64,000 nt of DNA from Deltaproteobacteria bacterium (GTDB lineage Bacteria > Desulfobacterota > Binatia > HRBIN30 > JACQVA1), in NCBI GenBank assembly GCA_016178705.1, contig JACOST010000028.1:316951-380950 (forward strand). The letters are read 5' to 3'. The notes below the pieces were generated by a model. The model was not told the DNA's origin, made no database searches, and was given only the letters and a program-made list of their open reading frames with translations. A program made the position numbers and the translations under genes. The first letter of the stretch is position 1. Every line of letters starts with the position of its first letter. Positions 8,484 to 16,533 of this stretch are shown here, piece after piece.

Positions 8484-8503
8484 TTTGCCTCCGTGAGTTC
8501 GCA

Positions 8504-9352
8504 CTACGGCGACTGGAAATAGTACGTGATCGAAAAATTTACCTGAAACTCTTTGTTCCCGGTGTTGAATGGCTCTTTGATCGAAAGCACGAAGCCCAGT
8601 TGCGGATCCTCAAGTTGCTTGGCGACAGACAATTTTCCGGACTGCGTCACGTAGTTGTGGTTCTCGAAATCCACCTTGGCTTCGTACCGCGGCGTCACCG
8701 ACCAGTAGCGTGGCAGCAGGACCGTTGCCGGGAAAAACATCTCCAGATAATGCTGCGGAGCCGCGCCATGCTCCTCGGCGATCGATTGGTTGTATTCCGT
8801 CGCTGGAGGGAACGTGAGCCATCGGGTGGCGTCCCATGCCACGCTCGCGTTCCCCTGGAGCCGCCACACGTCGTCACCCAAATCGTCCTCGGCAGTTGGC
8901 ATGCGCAGCTCCAGGCCGCCGCCTGCGCGCCACGCATCGTTGAGCCGGAAAGCCGTGGCAGTCCCCACCTTGATATCACCGAGTCCGTGCTCGTTAGAGT
9001 CGCCGGTAGAATCGCCCGCAAGATGCCAGTCGTATGGAAGTTTGAGTCGCACCGCCCACTCCTGGCTGGCCGAGACGCGCCACGCCCACGCGCCGCCCAG
9101 GGTTTCCTCCAGACTGTTGCTGCCGTCTCGGAATTTGTTCCACTCCGTCTCCATCCAAACACGGCGCAAGAGAATGGTCGGGTCCTCCAGCGCCTTGAGG
9201 TCCTCGGTGAGAACTTGCTCTCCTGCATTGTCGCCGGCTGGTTCAGCGGCGCGCGCCGACATCGTCAGCCATCCAATCGCAATTGCCCCGAGGGCGAGGC
9301 TGAGCGCGTGTCTCGAACGGTGTTGAGGCAACGCGTTGCTCGACTCCGGCAA
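8504..9352 (-). CDS. outer-membrane beta-barrel protein
   Basis: 282 residues with an N-terminal signal peptide (basic residues, ALSLALGAIAIGWLTMSARA, cleavage near ARA-AEP). The mature part alternates hydrophobic and polar residues in many short strands ending in aromatic residues (WAVRLKLPYDWHL, GGGLELRMP, SVTPRYEAKVDF), and the last strand QVNFSITYYF is close to the C-terminus with an aromatic residue near the end, as expected for outer-membrane insertion. It resembles the Phenol_MetA_deg-type family of putative channels. It most likely lets a substrate or product of the neighbouring DyP/transporter genes across the outer membrane. It overlaps nothing and lies 20 bases upstream of the next gene. 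Confidence 0.65.
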   Translation of the reverse strand: MPESSNALPQHRSRHALSLALGAIAIGWLTMSARAAEPAGDNAGEQVLTEDLKALEDPTILLRRVWMETEWNKFRDGSNSLEETLGGAWAWRVSASQEWAVRLKLPYDWHLAGDSTGDSNEHGLGDIKVGTATAFRLNDAWRAGGGLELRMPTAEDDLGDDVWRLQGNASVAWDATRWLTFPPATEYNQSIAEEHGAAPQHYLEMFFPATVLLPRYWSVTPRYEAKVDFENHNYVTQSGKLSVAKQLEDPQLGFVLSIKEPFNTGNKEFQVNFSITYYFQSP

Positions 9353-9383
9353 GAAAGCGAAGCACCCTAATACCGGGTTGCGG

Positions 9384-10012
9384 TTAGTCCGAAGCCAGGT
9401 CGAGCAGCGGTTTCAACGCCGAGTCTTGAAGCGGCTTGGTGGCCGCTGGATTGTCCAGCACTTGCTGGAACGCGTCGTTCACGGCCAGACTTTTCATCAC
9501 CTGCTGCAACGTGCGCGGATAGGTGCGGGTGTACACGACGGACTTGCAGAAGTGGCTCATGAACCACTTCTTCATGACGTTGAGATCCGCTTGCGGGGCT
9601 TCCATCGTCCCGGGGTAACCCACCAAATGCCGGAACCAAGGGTGAAGAATGTCCATCAGCGTGTGGACCGCATCGTCAATGTACTGGTTGATGTCGCCGT
9701 CGAAGGTGGTGGCGAAGAGCAGGCGCGTGTCGTTGTCGAACATGCAGAGCCGGCTGTCGTGCAGGCCGATGATGAAGGGAACCCGGGAAGCCTTGACGCC
9801 CTCGCCGAACGCGACCAGGTCATCGCGAAGCTGCTTTTCGTGGCCGGGCTGAATATTGAAGATCAGTGTGAACTCGCTGTTCGGGCCGGCTTTCTTTCCG
9901 AGGTCCTTGTCCACGACGTAGCCGATTTTTTCCGCGCCGCGGCGAAGTCGTCCAATTCCTTGCCGGTCGCCATCATTTGCTTTGCGCTGGGGGGAGTTTT
10001 GGGTGCACTCAT
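9384..10012 (-). pseudogene. small alpha+beta protein of the DyP block, interrupted by an apparent frameshift
   Basis: The main open part (9384 to about 9930) encodes SEFTLIFNIQPGHEKQL and a continuing ferredoxin-like alpha/beta pattern similar to dimeric alpha+beta barrel proteins. Its only in-frame start is a GTG at 9914 with no ribosome site. About 100 bases further up, ATG 10012 has a good site (AAAGGAAA) and opens MSAPKTPPSAKQMMATGKEL, but in another frame. Joining the frames at a run of six A (9926-9931 on the minus strand) and adjacent GC repeats gives a continuous reading ...DDFAA-EKIGYVVDKDLG... . I therefore read one gene with a 1- or 2-base indel, either a true mutation or a sequencing/assembly error. 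Function unknown; its position next to the DyP gene suggests a partner. Confidence 0.55.
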
Positions 10013-10094
10013 GTTTGCTTTTCCTTTCTTTGGTTGCTTGTCTTTTGTGTTTTGATTTTTCCTGACGGAAAATTTTGGGTTCGTGTTCGCATTT

Positions 10095-11420
10095 CTAGCT
10101 GTTGAGGTCGGCCAGCCAGCGTAACGCGCGGAGGCCGGGCATGAAGCAATACTCGCCGCCGCGCGTGACCACGAATTGCGGCAGGCCTTGCAGGCGGCGG
10201 CGGATGGGAATCTTGGGAAGAGTGAACATGCCGCTCGTGGTGTTGGCGCTGCACAGCGGGTCCTGCTCGACGTTGGCGCCGATGAAGTCGCCCTTGTTGA
10301 GCCACTCGGTCTGGACGAACTCGAACTGGCGCGCCAGGTTCGAGCCGACGAACGCGAAAATCAGCCCACGATCCTGACCGTCGTCCTCCAACACGCCTTC
10401 CGGCAGCGGCGGACCGTAAGCCGTGCCGCGGCGAATCATGCGGTGGAGGCGTACCTGCCCGACTTCCGTCGCGTCGCGGAAATTCATCCGCCGGATGTGC
10501 GAGCCACGCGGCGTTTTTAACCCGGTCGGATCGTCTGCGTGAAACAGGAACGCGTTGTTGCGCTTCGAGTCCGCGCCAATCGCGGGATCGTCGCGCTCCG
10601 GCGAAAGGGCCAGCGGACAGCCGCTCTTCCAGCGCCCGACCATCTTCGCCGCGTGCAACTCCTCTTCCTCTGCGCTTGAGGAAACGGATTTCACATATTG
10701 CCGGAACGCCGCCACACGCTGGTGGAGCTTGCGGAAGACAACATACGTGCCATTGCGGCCCAGCACTTCCGGCCCCGGCATAAGCGCCAACCCACCCATT
10801 TCGTCAGGATAGCCTAGGACGAACTCGCCTGCCTTCAGCGGCTGCTCCTTCGGGTTGCTGCCAGGTATGCCGCTGCCTTCGACAGCCGGATGGCTGATGC
10901 TGTCCTTGAACCCGAAATGTTCCCGCTCGGTTGGCCCCACATAACTATCCTGGCGATAGATCACTTCAATGCCGGGCGTGCCTTCGATCCCTTTGCGGGC
11001 GCGCTCCACCCTGGCCTCGAGCCGGGCCGTATCGGGCGCGAGCCCGGCCAGCACGACATGGACGTCAGACGTGCCGAGCGGCTTTTCCCAGTTGGCCGGG
11101 CTGCTTTCGCCGACGTCACCCAACTCTTGCGCGCGGGCCGCCATGCCCTGCTGGAACTCCGGCGGGAAGCTATCGAGCGAATCCTGGGGCACGCCCAGCG
11201 CCTTGAGCCCTTGGAAGGTCAGCGCGATGCTCACCCAAGCTTCGGCTTCCGGGCTCACGGGATTCGCGGCGGACGTGATCGCTGCGCTGACCCGGCGCAG
11301 CATCTCGCGCCCGGCTTTGTGGTCGTCGATGCGGACCAGCAAATAGGTGGCGGCATACGGAGTGGGCCGGGGGCGCAGGACGCCACTCTGAATGTCATCA
11401 AGCTCCAGCACGGCGCTCAT
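10095..11420 (-). CDS. DyP-type haem peroxidase
   Basis: 441 residues, two ferredoxin-like halves as in dye-decolourising peroxidases. The signature GXXDG region reads GFKDSISHP (170-178): the catalytic Asp173 is present but the final Gly is Ser. The proximal haem ligand is His308 in GSHIRRMNFR and the distal Arg is probably Arg331 in RRGTAYGPPLP. There is no signal peptide or Tat motif, so it is probably cytoplasmic, and no encapsulin-type C-terminal tail is evident. DyPs oxidise dyes, phenols or other donors with hydrogen peroxide; the natural substrate here is unknown. The start at ATG 11420 overlaps the stop of a small upstream gene (ATGA), pointing to coupled translation. First large gene of the minus-strand block controlled by the divergent regulator. 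Confidence 0.85.
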   Translation of the reverse strand: MSAVLELDDIQSGVLRPRPTPYAATYLLVRIDDHKAGREMLRRVSAAITSAANPVSPEAEAWVSIALTFQGLKALGVPQDSLDSFPPEFQQGMAARAQELGDVGESSPANWEKPLGTSDVHVVLAGLAPDTARLEARVERARKGIEGTPGIEVIYRQDSYVGPTEREHFGFKDSISHPAVEGSGIPGSNPKEQPLKAGEFVLGYPDEMGGLALMPGPEVLGRNGTYVVFRKLHQRVAAFRQYVKSVSSSAEEEELHAAKMVGRWKSGCPLALSPERDDPAIGADSKRNNAFLFHADDPTGLKTPRGSHIRRMNFRDATEVGQVRLHRMIRRGTAYGPPLPEGVLEDDGQDRGLIFAFVGSNLARQFEFVQTEWLNKGDFIGANVEQDPLCSANTTSGMFTLPKIPIRRRLQGLPQFVVTRGGEYCFMPGLRALRWLADLNS

Positions 11421-11659
11421 CTTTCGTCCTCCAACACCGCATGCACAAACTCGACGAGTTCCTGCGCCGACTCGAAGCGCGCCCGTTGCCCGGTACCCAA
11501 GTGTTCGGCGCGACCGCAAAACGTCCCAGCCCTGCTCCCCGTCTCGCGCGTGAATTGCACTACGAAGGCCTTCCAAGCTGGGAGCGTCGGCGCTCCGGCA
11601 TCCTCGCCGGATCTTCGTCGGCGGGTTCGGCTCTTGTCGGAACTCCTTGGGTGTGCCAT
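11417..11659 (-). CDS. small conserved-looking protein translationally coupled to the DyP gene
   Basis: 80 residues: a basic, low-complexity head (KSRTRRRRSGED) and an ordered domain from about residue 30 (KAFVVQFTRET, then GTFCGRAEHLGTG, RARFESAQELVEFVHAVL). The strand-loop-strand-helix pattern, with 'GR.EH..tG....F.S..EL..F...vL', looks like a real small domain that I have seen as a hypothetical protein, not random sequence. Its stop overlaps the DyP start codon by four bases (ATGA), which is strong evidence that it is translated. Role unknown; it could be a small partner or regulator of the peroxidase. No strong ribosome site is seen before ATG 11659. Confidence 0.6.
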   Translation of the reverse strand: MAHPRSSDKSRTRRRRSGEDAGAPTLPAWKAFVVQFTRETGSRAGTFCGRAEHLGTGQRARFESAQELVEFVHAVLEDER

Positions 11660-11752
11660 TGAGGCGACTTGATACTATCCGGCTGGCCGTGAAGTCCCGT
11701 AGGTCTCCCGCAACTTTTCCGTAAATTCCCCGACGAATCTTCGGTAAGCGAC
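11660..11752. promoter_or_regulatory. divergent promoter region between DyP block and its regulator
   Basis: 93 bases separate the starts of two divergent units. Near the regulator start it contains two similar octamers, TTCCGTAA (11717-11724) and TTCGGTAA (11740-11747), 23 bases apart; direct repeats about two helical turns apart are the usual type of site for OmpR/PhoB winged-helix domains such as that on the neighbouring regulator. Suggestive only. Confidence 0.3.
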
Positions 11753-14743
11753 ATGAGCAGCTTGCGGGGTGAGAAGCCGAAACCCCCACACGATTCCAAC
11801 GAAACGATCGTCTTTCCGCCGTTCGCACTTGATCTGCGTGGCGGCCGATTGCTCCGCGGCGCACACACCATCCCGTTGCGACCGAAGACGTGGGCGGTAC
11901 TGTGCTACCTGGCTGAGCGCCCTGGCGTCTTGGTATCCAAGGAAGAACTCTTCGCTCAGATATGGGCCGGCACCGCAGTCGGCGACGACAGCCTGACGAA
12001 GTCCATTCACGAAATCCGCGACGCGTTGGCAGATGATTTGAAGGCGCCGCGGTTCGTGGCGACGGTGCCTCGCCGCGGATTTCGCTTCGTGGCGCAGACG
12101 AGTTCCCAGCGGAGAACGGCTGTTGGCCATGTCGACCAGCAACTCGTGACGAACTTCATAGGGCGAACATCCGAGCTGTCGCGGCTGGGCGACTGCTTCC
12201 GTCGCGCCTGTAGCGGGCAGCGACAGCTCGCATTCGTCACCGGCGAGCCGGGCATTGGGAAGACCGCTCTCGTTGAGGCGTTCATCTCAGCACTCGGTGT
12301 GCAGCCCTCGGAGCTGTTGATTGGACAAGGTTGCTCCGTGGAGCAGACGGGGACCCGCGAAGCCTACTTGCCTGTGCTCGGTGCGGTCGAACGGCTGATG
12401 CACGATTCAGACGTTGAGGGGTTTGTGCCGCTCCTGCGACGCTTTGCTCCGACGTGGTTGGCACAGGTGCCGTGGCTGATCGAAGCCAGTGACGCCAAGA
12501 GGCTGGCAGATTCGCTCGTCGACACTAGACCCGAGCGCATGCTGCGCGAGTTCTGCGCATTCATCGAAGCGCTGACCGAAGGTCAGACTCTTCTTCTCGT
12601 CCTTGAAGATCTCCACTGGAGCGACCCGGCAACCATCGAGTTGCTCACCATGCTGGCGCAGCGGCGGGAACCGGCACGGCTGCTGGTGATCGGCACGTAT
12701 CGTCCTGCCGACGTAGCCACGCGCGAGCATCCGCTGGTGCAGGCCAAGCAGACCTTGCAACAGCGACGCCGGTGCATCGAGATTCCGCTCCAGGATCTGA
12801 CCGCCACCAATGTCGAAACTTACGTGGAGAAGCGTCTGCCCGGCTACGACCGACCGCGGGAGCTTGCACGACTGATCCACGAGCACACCGAAGGCAACCC
12901 GTTGTTCATGATCGCAGTGTTGGGTGACCTCATCGCTCGCGGTTGGCTGGTGGACACCGCTCCCGGGTGGGCACTCACCGTTCCGATCGCAAAGGCTGAT
13001 CTCGGTGTGCCTGATGATCTGCGACAGATGATCGCGATCCAACTGCACGCGATGAGTCCGGCTGACCAATCGCTCTTGGAGGTCGCGAGTGTTGCGGGAA
13101 CGGACTTCGCAGCACCAGCCCTGGCTGCTGTCCTGAATGTTGGCCTCGACGAAGTGGAGACAGCATGCGAGCGGCTGAGCCGTTTGCACCGCTTCTTGCG
13201 GGTAGTGGGAATTGTGGAATGGCCACCGGATGGTACGGCGAGGCGCTACGGCTTCATCCACGCGCTCTACCGCCACGTGGTGTACGAGGCCATACCGGAG
13301 GGTCGCCGGCAGCGACTCCACCAGCGGATCGGCGAGACGATCGAGTCCGCGTACGACAGTCGCGTCTCGGACATCGCCGCCGAGTTGGCGGTCCATTTCG
13401 AACGCAGTCGCGATCGCCCGCGCGCCATCAAGTATCTCACCGCGACGGCGACCCGTGCCCAGCGTCGCTTTGCAACGCGCGAGGCCATCGGCGCCTTGGA
13501 GAGCGCGCTGACGCTGGCAACGTCGCTGCCAAACACCGAAGCGCGTCAGCGGCAAGAGCTCGATCTGCGCATGCTCCTCGGCCCGGCGCTTGGCAACATC
13601 TGTGGGTTTGCGTCGGAGCAGGTTCGACAGAACTACGAGCGGGCCCGGGCGTTGTGCAACGCCGTCGGTACGCCAACAGATCTCTACGGCGTCCTCTACG
13701 CCTTGTGGCATTCACAAAGCTTTCGTGCCGAGGTCGCAGCCGAAGTGACCGCCAGGGAGTTGGCACAACTTGCTGGAACCAGCGGCAAGGCGGAACTGCG
13801 CCTGCAGGCAGATGCGCTCTTGGGAAGAACGGCCTTGTATCAAGGGAAGTTCGTGGAGAGCCGCGACAGGTTGGCGCATGTAATCGAAGCGTGGCGTAAC
13901 CGAAAGGGAGGATTGGACGAGTCTGTCTTTGCTATAGAACCGCTGATCGCCACCAACGGCCACTACGCTTTCGCCTTGTGGTTTCTCGGTTATCCCGACC
14001 GAGCCAACCATCATATCAAAGAGTCGCTAGCGTTAGTGGAGCATGGGGCCCGTCCTCTGACGCGAGCGGCAGGCCTCTTCCACGCGGCCTACGTCCATCA
14101 CCTCTGTCAGAATTCTCGGGAGGCCCAAGACGTCGCCGAGCAGGCCATCTCGCTGTCAACCGAGCATGGTCTCACGTTCACGAGGGCCCAGGTCACCGCC
14201 CTCTCAGGTTGGGCGCTGGCGCAACAGGGGGAAGGCAAACGGGCAATCAACATGATTCAACAAGGGCTGGACGAGTATCGGAGCACCGGCGCCAAGCTCC
14301 TGTCCTCGCACATGCTTGCATGGCTAGCGGATGCGCATCGTCGCCTCGGAGAAATCAAAGCCGGTTTGGCCGCTGTCGACGAAGGCATCGTAATCGCGGA
14401 GGAGTCCCTTGATAGCGCCTATCTCGCCGAGCTGTGGCGGATCAAGGGAGCGCTTTTGTTGGCATCGGTTGATGGTCCGAGGTCGACAGGCGCGAGAGGT
14501 AAGCAGGCGCGGGTAGAACAGGCGGAGGGGTGTCTGCAACGGGCGCTGGAGATCGCGCGCGCGGGCCACGCTCGGTCCCTTGAGTTGCGCGCGGCGATCA
14601 ACCTGGCGCAGCTCTGGCGTAATCAGCGGAAACCTGCCGCCGCCCGCGCGCTGCTCGGCGACATCTACAGCTGGTTCACTGAGGGCTTCCACACGCCGGA
14701 CCTGCGTGAGGCGAATGCGTTGCTCGAAGAAACGTTGAGCTGA
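11753..14743 (+). CDS. winged-helix / AAA-ATPase / TPR transcriptional regulator
   Basis: 996 residues in three parts. Residues 18-113 are an OmpR/PhoB-type winged helix (FPPFALDLRGGRLLRG ... PLRPKTWAVLCYLAERPG ... DDSLTKSIHEIRDAL ... ATVPRRGFRFV). Residues about 135-520 are a STAND/AAA-type ATPase module with Walker A GEPGIGKT (164-171) and Walker B LLLVLEDLHWSD (280-291). The rest, about 550-996, is alpha-helical tetratricopeptide-like sensor sequence. This layout resembles CadC-like heads fused to MalT/adenylate-cyclase-associated ATPase bodies: a ligand probably binds the helical part and switches DNA binding through ATP. Its divergent position beside the DyP block makes that block the likely target. 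No transmembrane helix is seen. Confidence 0.85.
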   Translation: MSSLRGEKPKPPHDSNETIVFPPFALDLRGGRLLRGAHTIPLRPKTWAVLCYLAERPGVLVSKEELFAQIWAGTAVGDDSLTKSIHEIRDALADDLKAPRFVATVPRRGFRFVAQTSSQRRTAVGHVDQQLVTNFIGRTSELSRLGDCFRRACSGQRQLAFVTGEPGIGKTALVEAFISALGVQPSELLIGQGCSVEQTGTREAYLPVLGAVERLMHDSDVEGFVPLLRRFAPTWLAQVPWLIEASDAKRLADSLVDTRPERMLREFCAFIEALTEGQTLLLVLEDLHWSDPATIELLTMLAQRREPARLLVIGTYRPADVATREHPLVQAKQTLQQRRRCIEIPLQDLTATNVETYVEKRLPGYDRPRELARLIHEHTEGNPLFMIAVLGDLIARGWLVDTAPGWALTVPIAKADLGVPDDLRQMIAIQLHAMSPADQSLLEVASVAGTDFAAPALAAVLNVGLDEVETACERLSRLHRFLRVVGIVEWPPDGTARRYGFIHALYRHVVYEAIPEGRRQRLHQRIGETIESAYDSRVSDIAAELAVHFERSRDRPRAIKYLTATATRAQRRFATREAIGALESALTLATSLPNTEARQRQELDLRMLLGPALGNICGFASEQVRQNYERARALCNAVGTPTDLYGVLYALWHSQSFRAEVAAEVTARELAQLAGTSGKAELRLQADALLGRTALYQGKFVESRDRLAHVIEAWRNRKGGLDESVFAIEPLIATNGHYAFALWFLGYPDRANHHIKESLALVEHGARPLTRAAGLFHAAYVHHLCQNSREAQDVAEQAISLSTEHGLTFTRAQVTALSGWALAQQGEGKRAINMIQQGLDEYRSTGAKLLSSHMLAWLADAHRRLGEIKAGLAAVDEGIVIAEESLDSAYLAELWRIKGALLLASVDGPRSTGARGKQARVEQAEGCLQRALEIARAGHARSLELRAAINLAQLWRNQRKPAAARALLGDIYSWFTEGFHTPDLREANALLEETLS

Positions 14744-14961
14744 CTGCCGCAAACACCGGCTTCCGCTGGTATGACGGACTCACTGCTGCGGGCTTTGGGC
14801 AAAGCCCACCTATTCGTTCGCAAGATGCGGACAGCGCTGCGCTCGCATTTCCTAGACGCGGGACTGCGCCCGGACCCTGCACGCTAAAGCGAAGGCGAGA
14901 CGGAGAGCCGGTGCGTGGTCTGGATGTTGGAGGCGCTGACTCTCAAAACGAGGAGAGCGCA

Positions 14962-16533
14962 ATGCCGAGGGTGAGCAGGCAGAATCCGCAGCGAGAGAGC
15001 GGGGTGAAGTTGCCGTCGGCCGTGCCGCGGTTGTCGGGTGAAGACTTGTCATTCTGGTGGTTCGACTCGCCGATGCAGCCGACCACCATGGCGATGTTGA
15101 TGGTGCTCGATCGCTCGCCCGACGATGCGCAGCTCAGGCTGGCGTTCGAGCGCGCGGTGGCAGCAGTGCCGCGGCTGGCGCAGCGCGTCGCCGACGCCCC
15201 GCTCGACCTGACCCTGCCGCACTGGGAACTCGATCCCACCTTCGATCTCGACTATCACGTGCGCCGCCACGCGCTCTCCGGAGCGGGCGATGTGGCTGAG
15301 CTGTTCCATGAGATCGCCCCGGCGTACGAGGCGCCGTTCGATCGTTCGCGTCCGCTGTGGGAAGTGCGCGTCTACGACGGGCTGGGCCGCGACCACCGCG
15401 CGGCGCTGTTCTTCAAGTTGCATCACGCCGTGGCCGACGGCGTCGGCGGCAATGCGATCTTCGCCGCGATGAGCGACTGGGAGCGCGAGCCGAGCGCACC
15501 GGCGAAGCCGGAAGTTGATCATCGGTCGAAGGGTGGGTGGCCCGAGCCGCGACCGCTGGGTGAGCGGGTGCTCGACGCGCTGCGCGATCGCGTGGAGCTG
15601 GACTTCGAACGCGCGAGCGCGGTCGCCAGCACGGTCGTCGACACCATCCAGCATCCCGAGAAATTGAGCCGCGCGCTGGCCGCGGTGCGATCGATGGTCG
15701 AGACGCTGCGTTTCGACAGTCATTCGCCGCTCAAGGCCAGCGCCGGTCGCGCGCGGCATCTGAGCGGGACGGACTTGCCGTTCGAAGCGGTGCGGGCGCT
15801 GCGGCGCGCGCTGGGCGGCTCAATGATCGACGTGATCCTGACGATTATGGCGCGTGCGATCGGCAGGTGGCACGCGGCTCACCACCTGAGCCAGGTGCGC
15901 GAGCTGATGACGCTGGTGCCGGTGAATCTGCGCAAACCGGAGCAGTGGGCCGAGCAGGCGAACGTGGGCAACGTGGCGACCGGGATCCTCCTGCCGTTGC
16001 CGATCCGGATGCGCAGCGTGTTGACGACCTATCGCGAGATCCACCAGCGGATGGAAGCGAAGAAGGCGGATCCATTGTCGACGGCAACGCCGCTGCTGAC
16101 CGAATGGATGAGCGTGCTGCCGCGTTCATTAGTTAGCTGGATGGCGGAGGCGAGCTTCGGAAGCGTCGACTTCATCGTTACCAACGTGCCCGGGATTCTC
16201 GTGCCGCGTTATTTGGCGGGTGCCGAAATTCTGGCCGCGTACCCGTTCGCGCCAGTGGCCATGAAGAGTCCGGTGAGCGTGGCGCTGTACGGTTATCGCG
16301 ACCGGCTCTTCATCGGGCTCAACTCCGACGAAACGCTGATGCCCGACGTCGATGACTTCAAGGCAATGATCCGCGACGCGTTCGCAGAACTGTGCGCGGC
16401 TGCGGGTGTTCACGCGGCGGCGCCGGCGGCGACCTCTTCGAGGCGATCGACGCGCGGACCGGCGGCGAGCCACGAGGTGGCGGAGCGGCGGCCGGCGGCG
16501 TGCATCGCGGCGAGGATGCCGCGCTCGAAATAG
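14962..16533 (+). CDS. wax ester synthase / diacylglycerol acyltransferase (WS/DGAT)
   Basis: 523 residues. The catalytic HHxxxDG motif is HHAVADG at 154-160, preceded by the family's N-terminal SGEDLSFWWFDSP region, with PLWEVRVYDGL at about 131-141 and a C-terminal half containing NVPGILVPRYLAGAEI and APVAMKSPVSVALYGY. These bifunctional enzymes make wax esters or triacylglycerols from acyl-CoA for storage lipid. The start ATG 14962 has AGGAGAG 5 bases before it; an upstream GTG at 14911 is less likely. The last 40 residues are low complexity and overlap the 3' end of a convergent patatin gene by 124 bases. The pairing with a lipase suggests storage-lipid turnover. Confidence 0.9.
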   Translation: MPRVSRQNPQRESGVKLPSAVPRLSGEDLSFWWFDSPMQPTTMAMLMVLDRSPDDAQLRLAFERAVAAVPRLAQRVADAPLDLTLPHWELDPTFDLDYHVRRHALSGAGDVAELFHEIAPAYEAPFDRSRPLWEVRVYDGLGRDHRAALFFKLHHAVADGVGGNAIFAAMSDWEREPSAPAKPEVDHRSKGGWPEPRPLGERVLDALRDRVELDFERASAVASTVVDTIQHPEKLSRALAAVRSMVETLRFDSHSPLKASAGRARHLSGTDLPFEAVRALRRALGGSMIDVILTIMARAIGRWHAAHHLSQVRELMTLVPVNLRKPEQWAEQANVGNVATGILLPLPIRMRSVLTTYREIHQRMEAKKADPLSTATPLLTEWMSVLPRSLVSWMAEASFGSVDFIVTNVPGILVPRYLAGAEILAAYPFAPVAMKSPVSVALYGYRDRLFIGLNSDETLMPDVDDFKAMIRDAFAELCAAAGVHAAAPAATSSRRSTRGPAASHEVAERRPAACIAARMPRSK

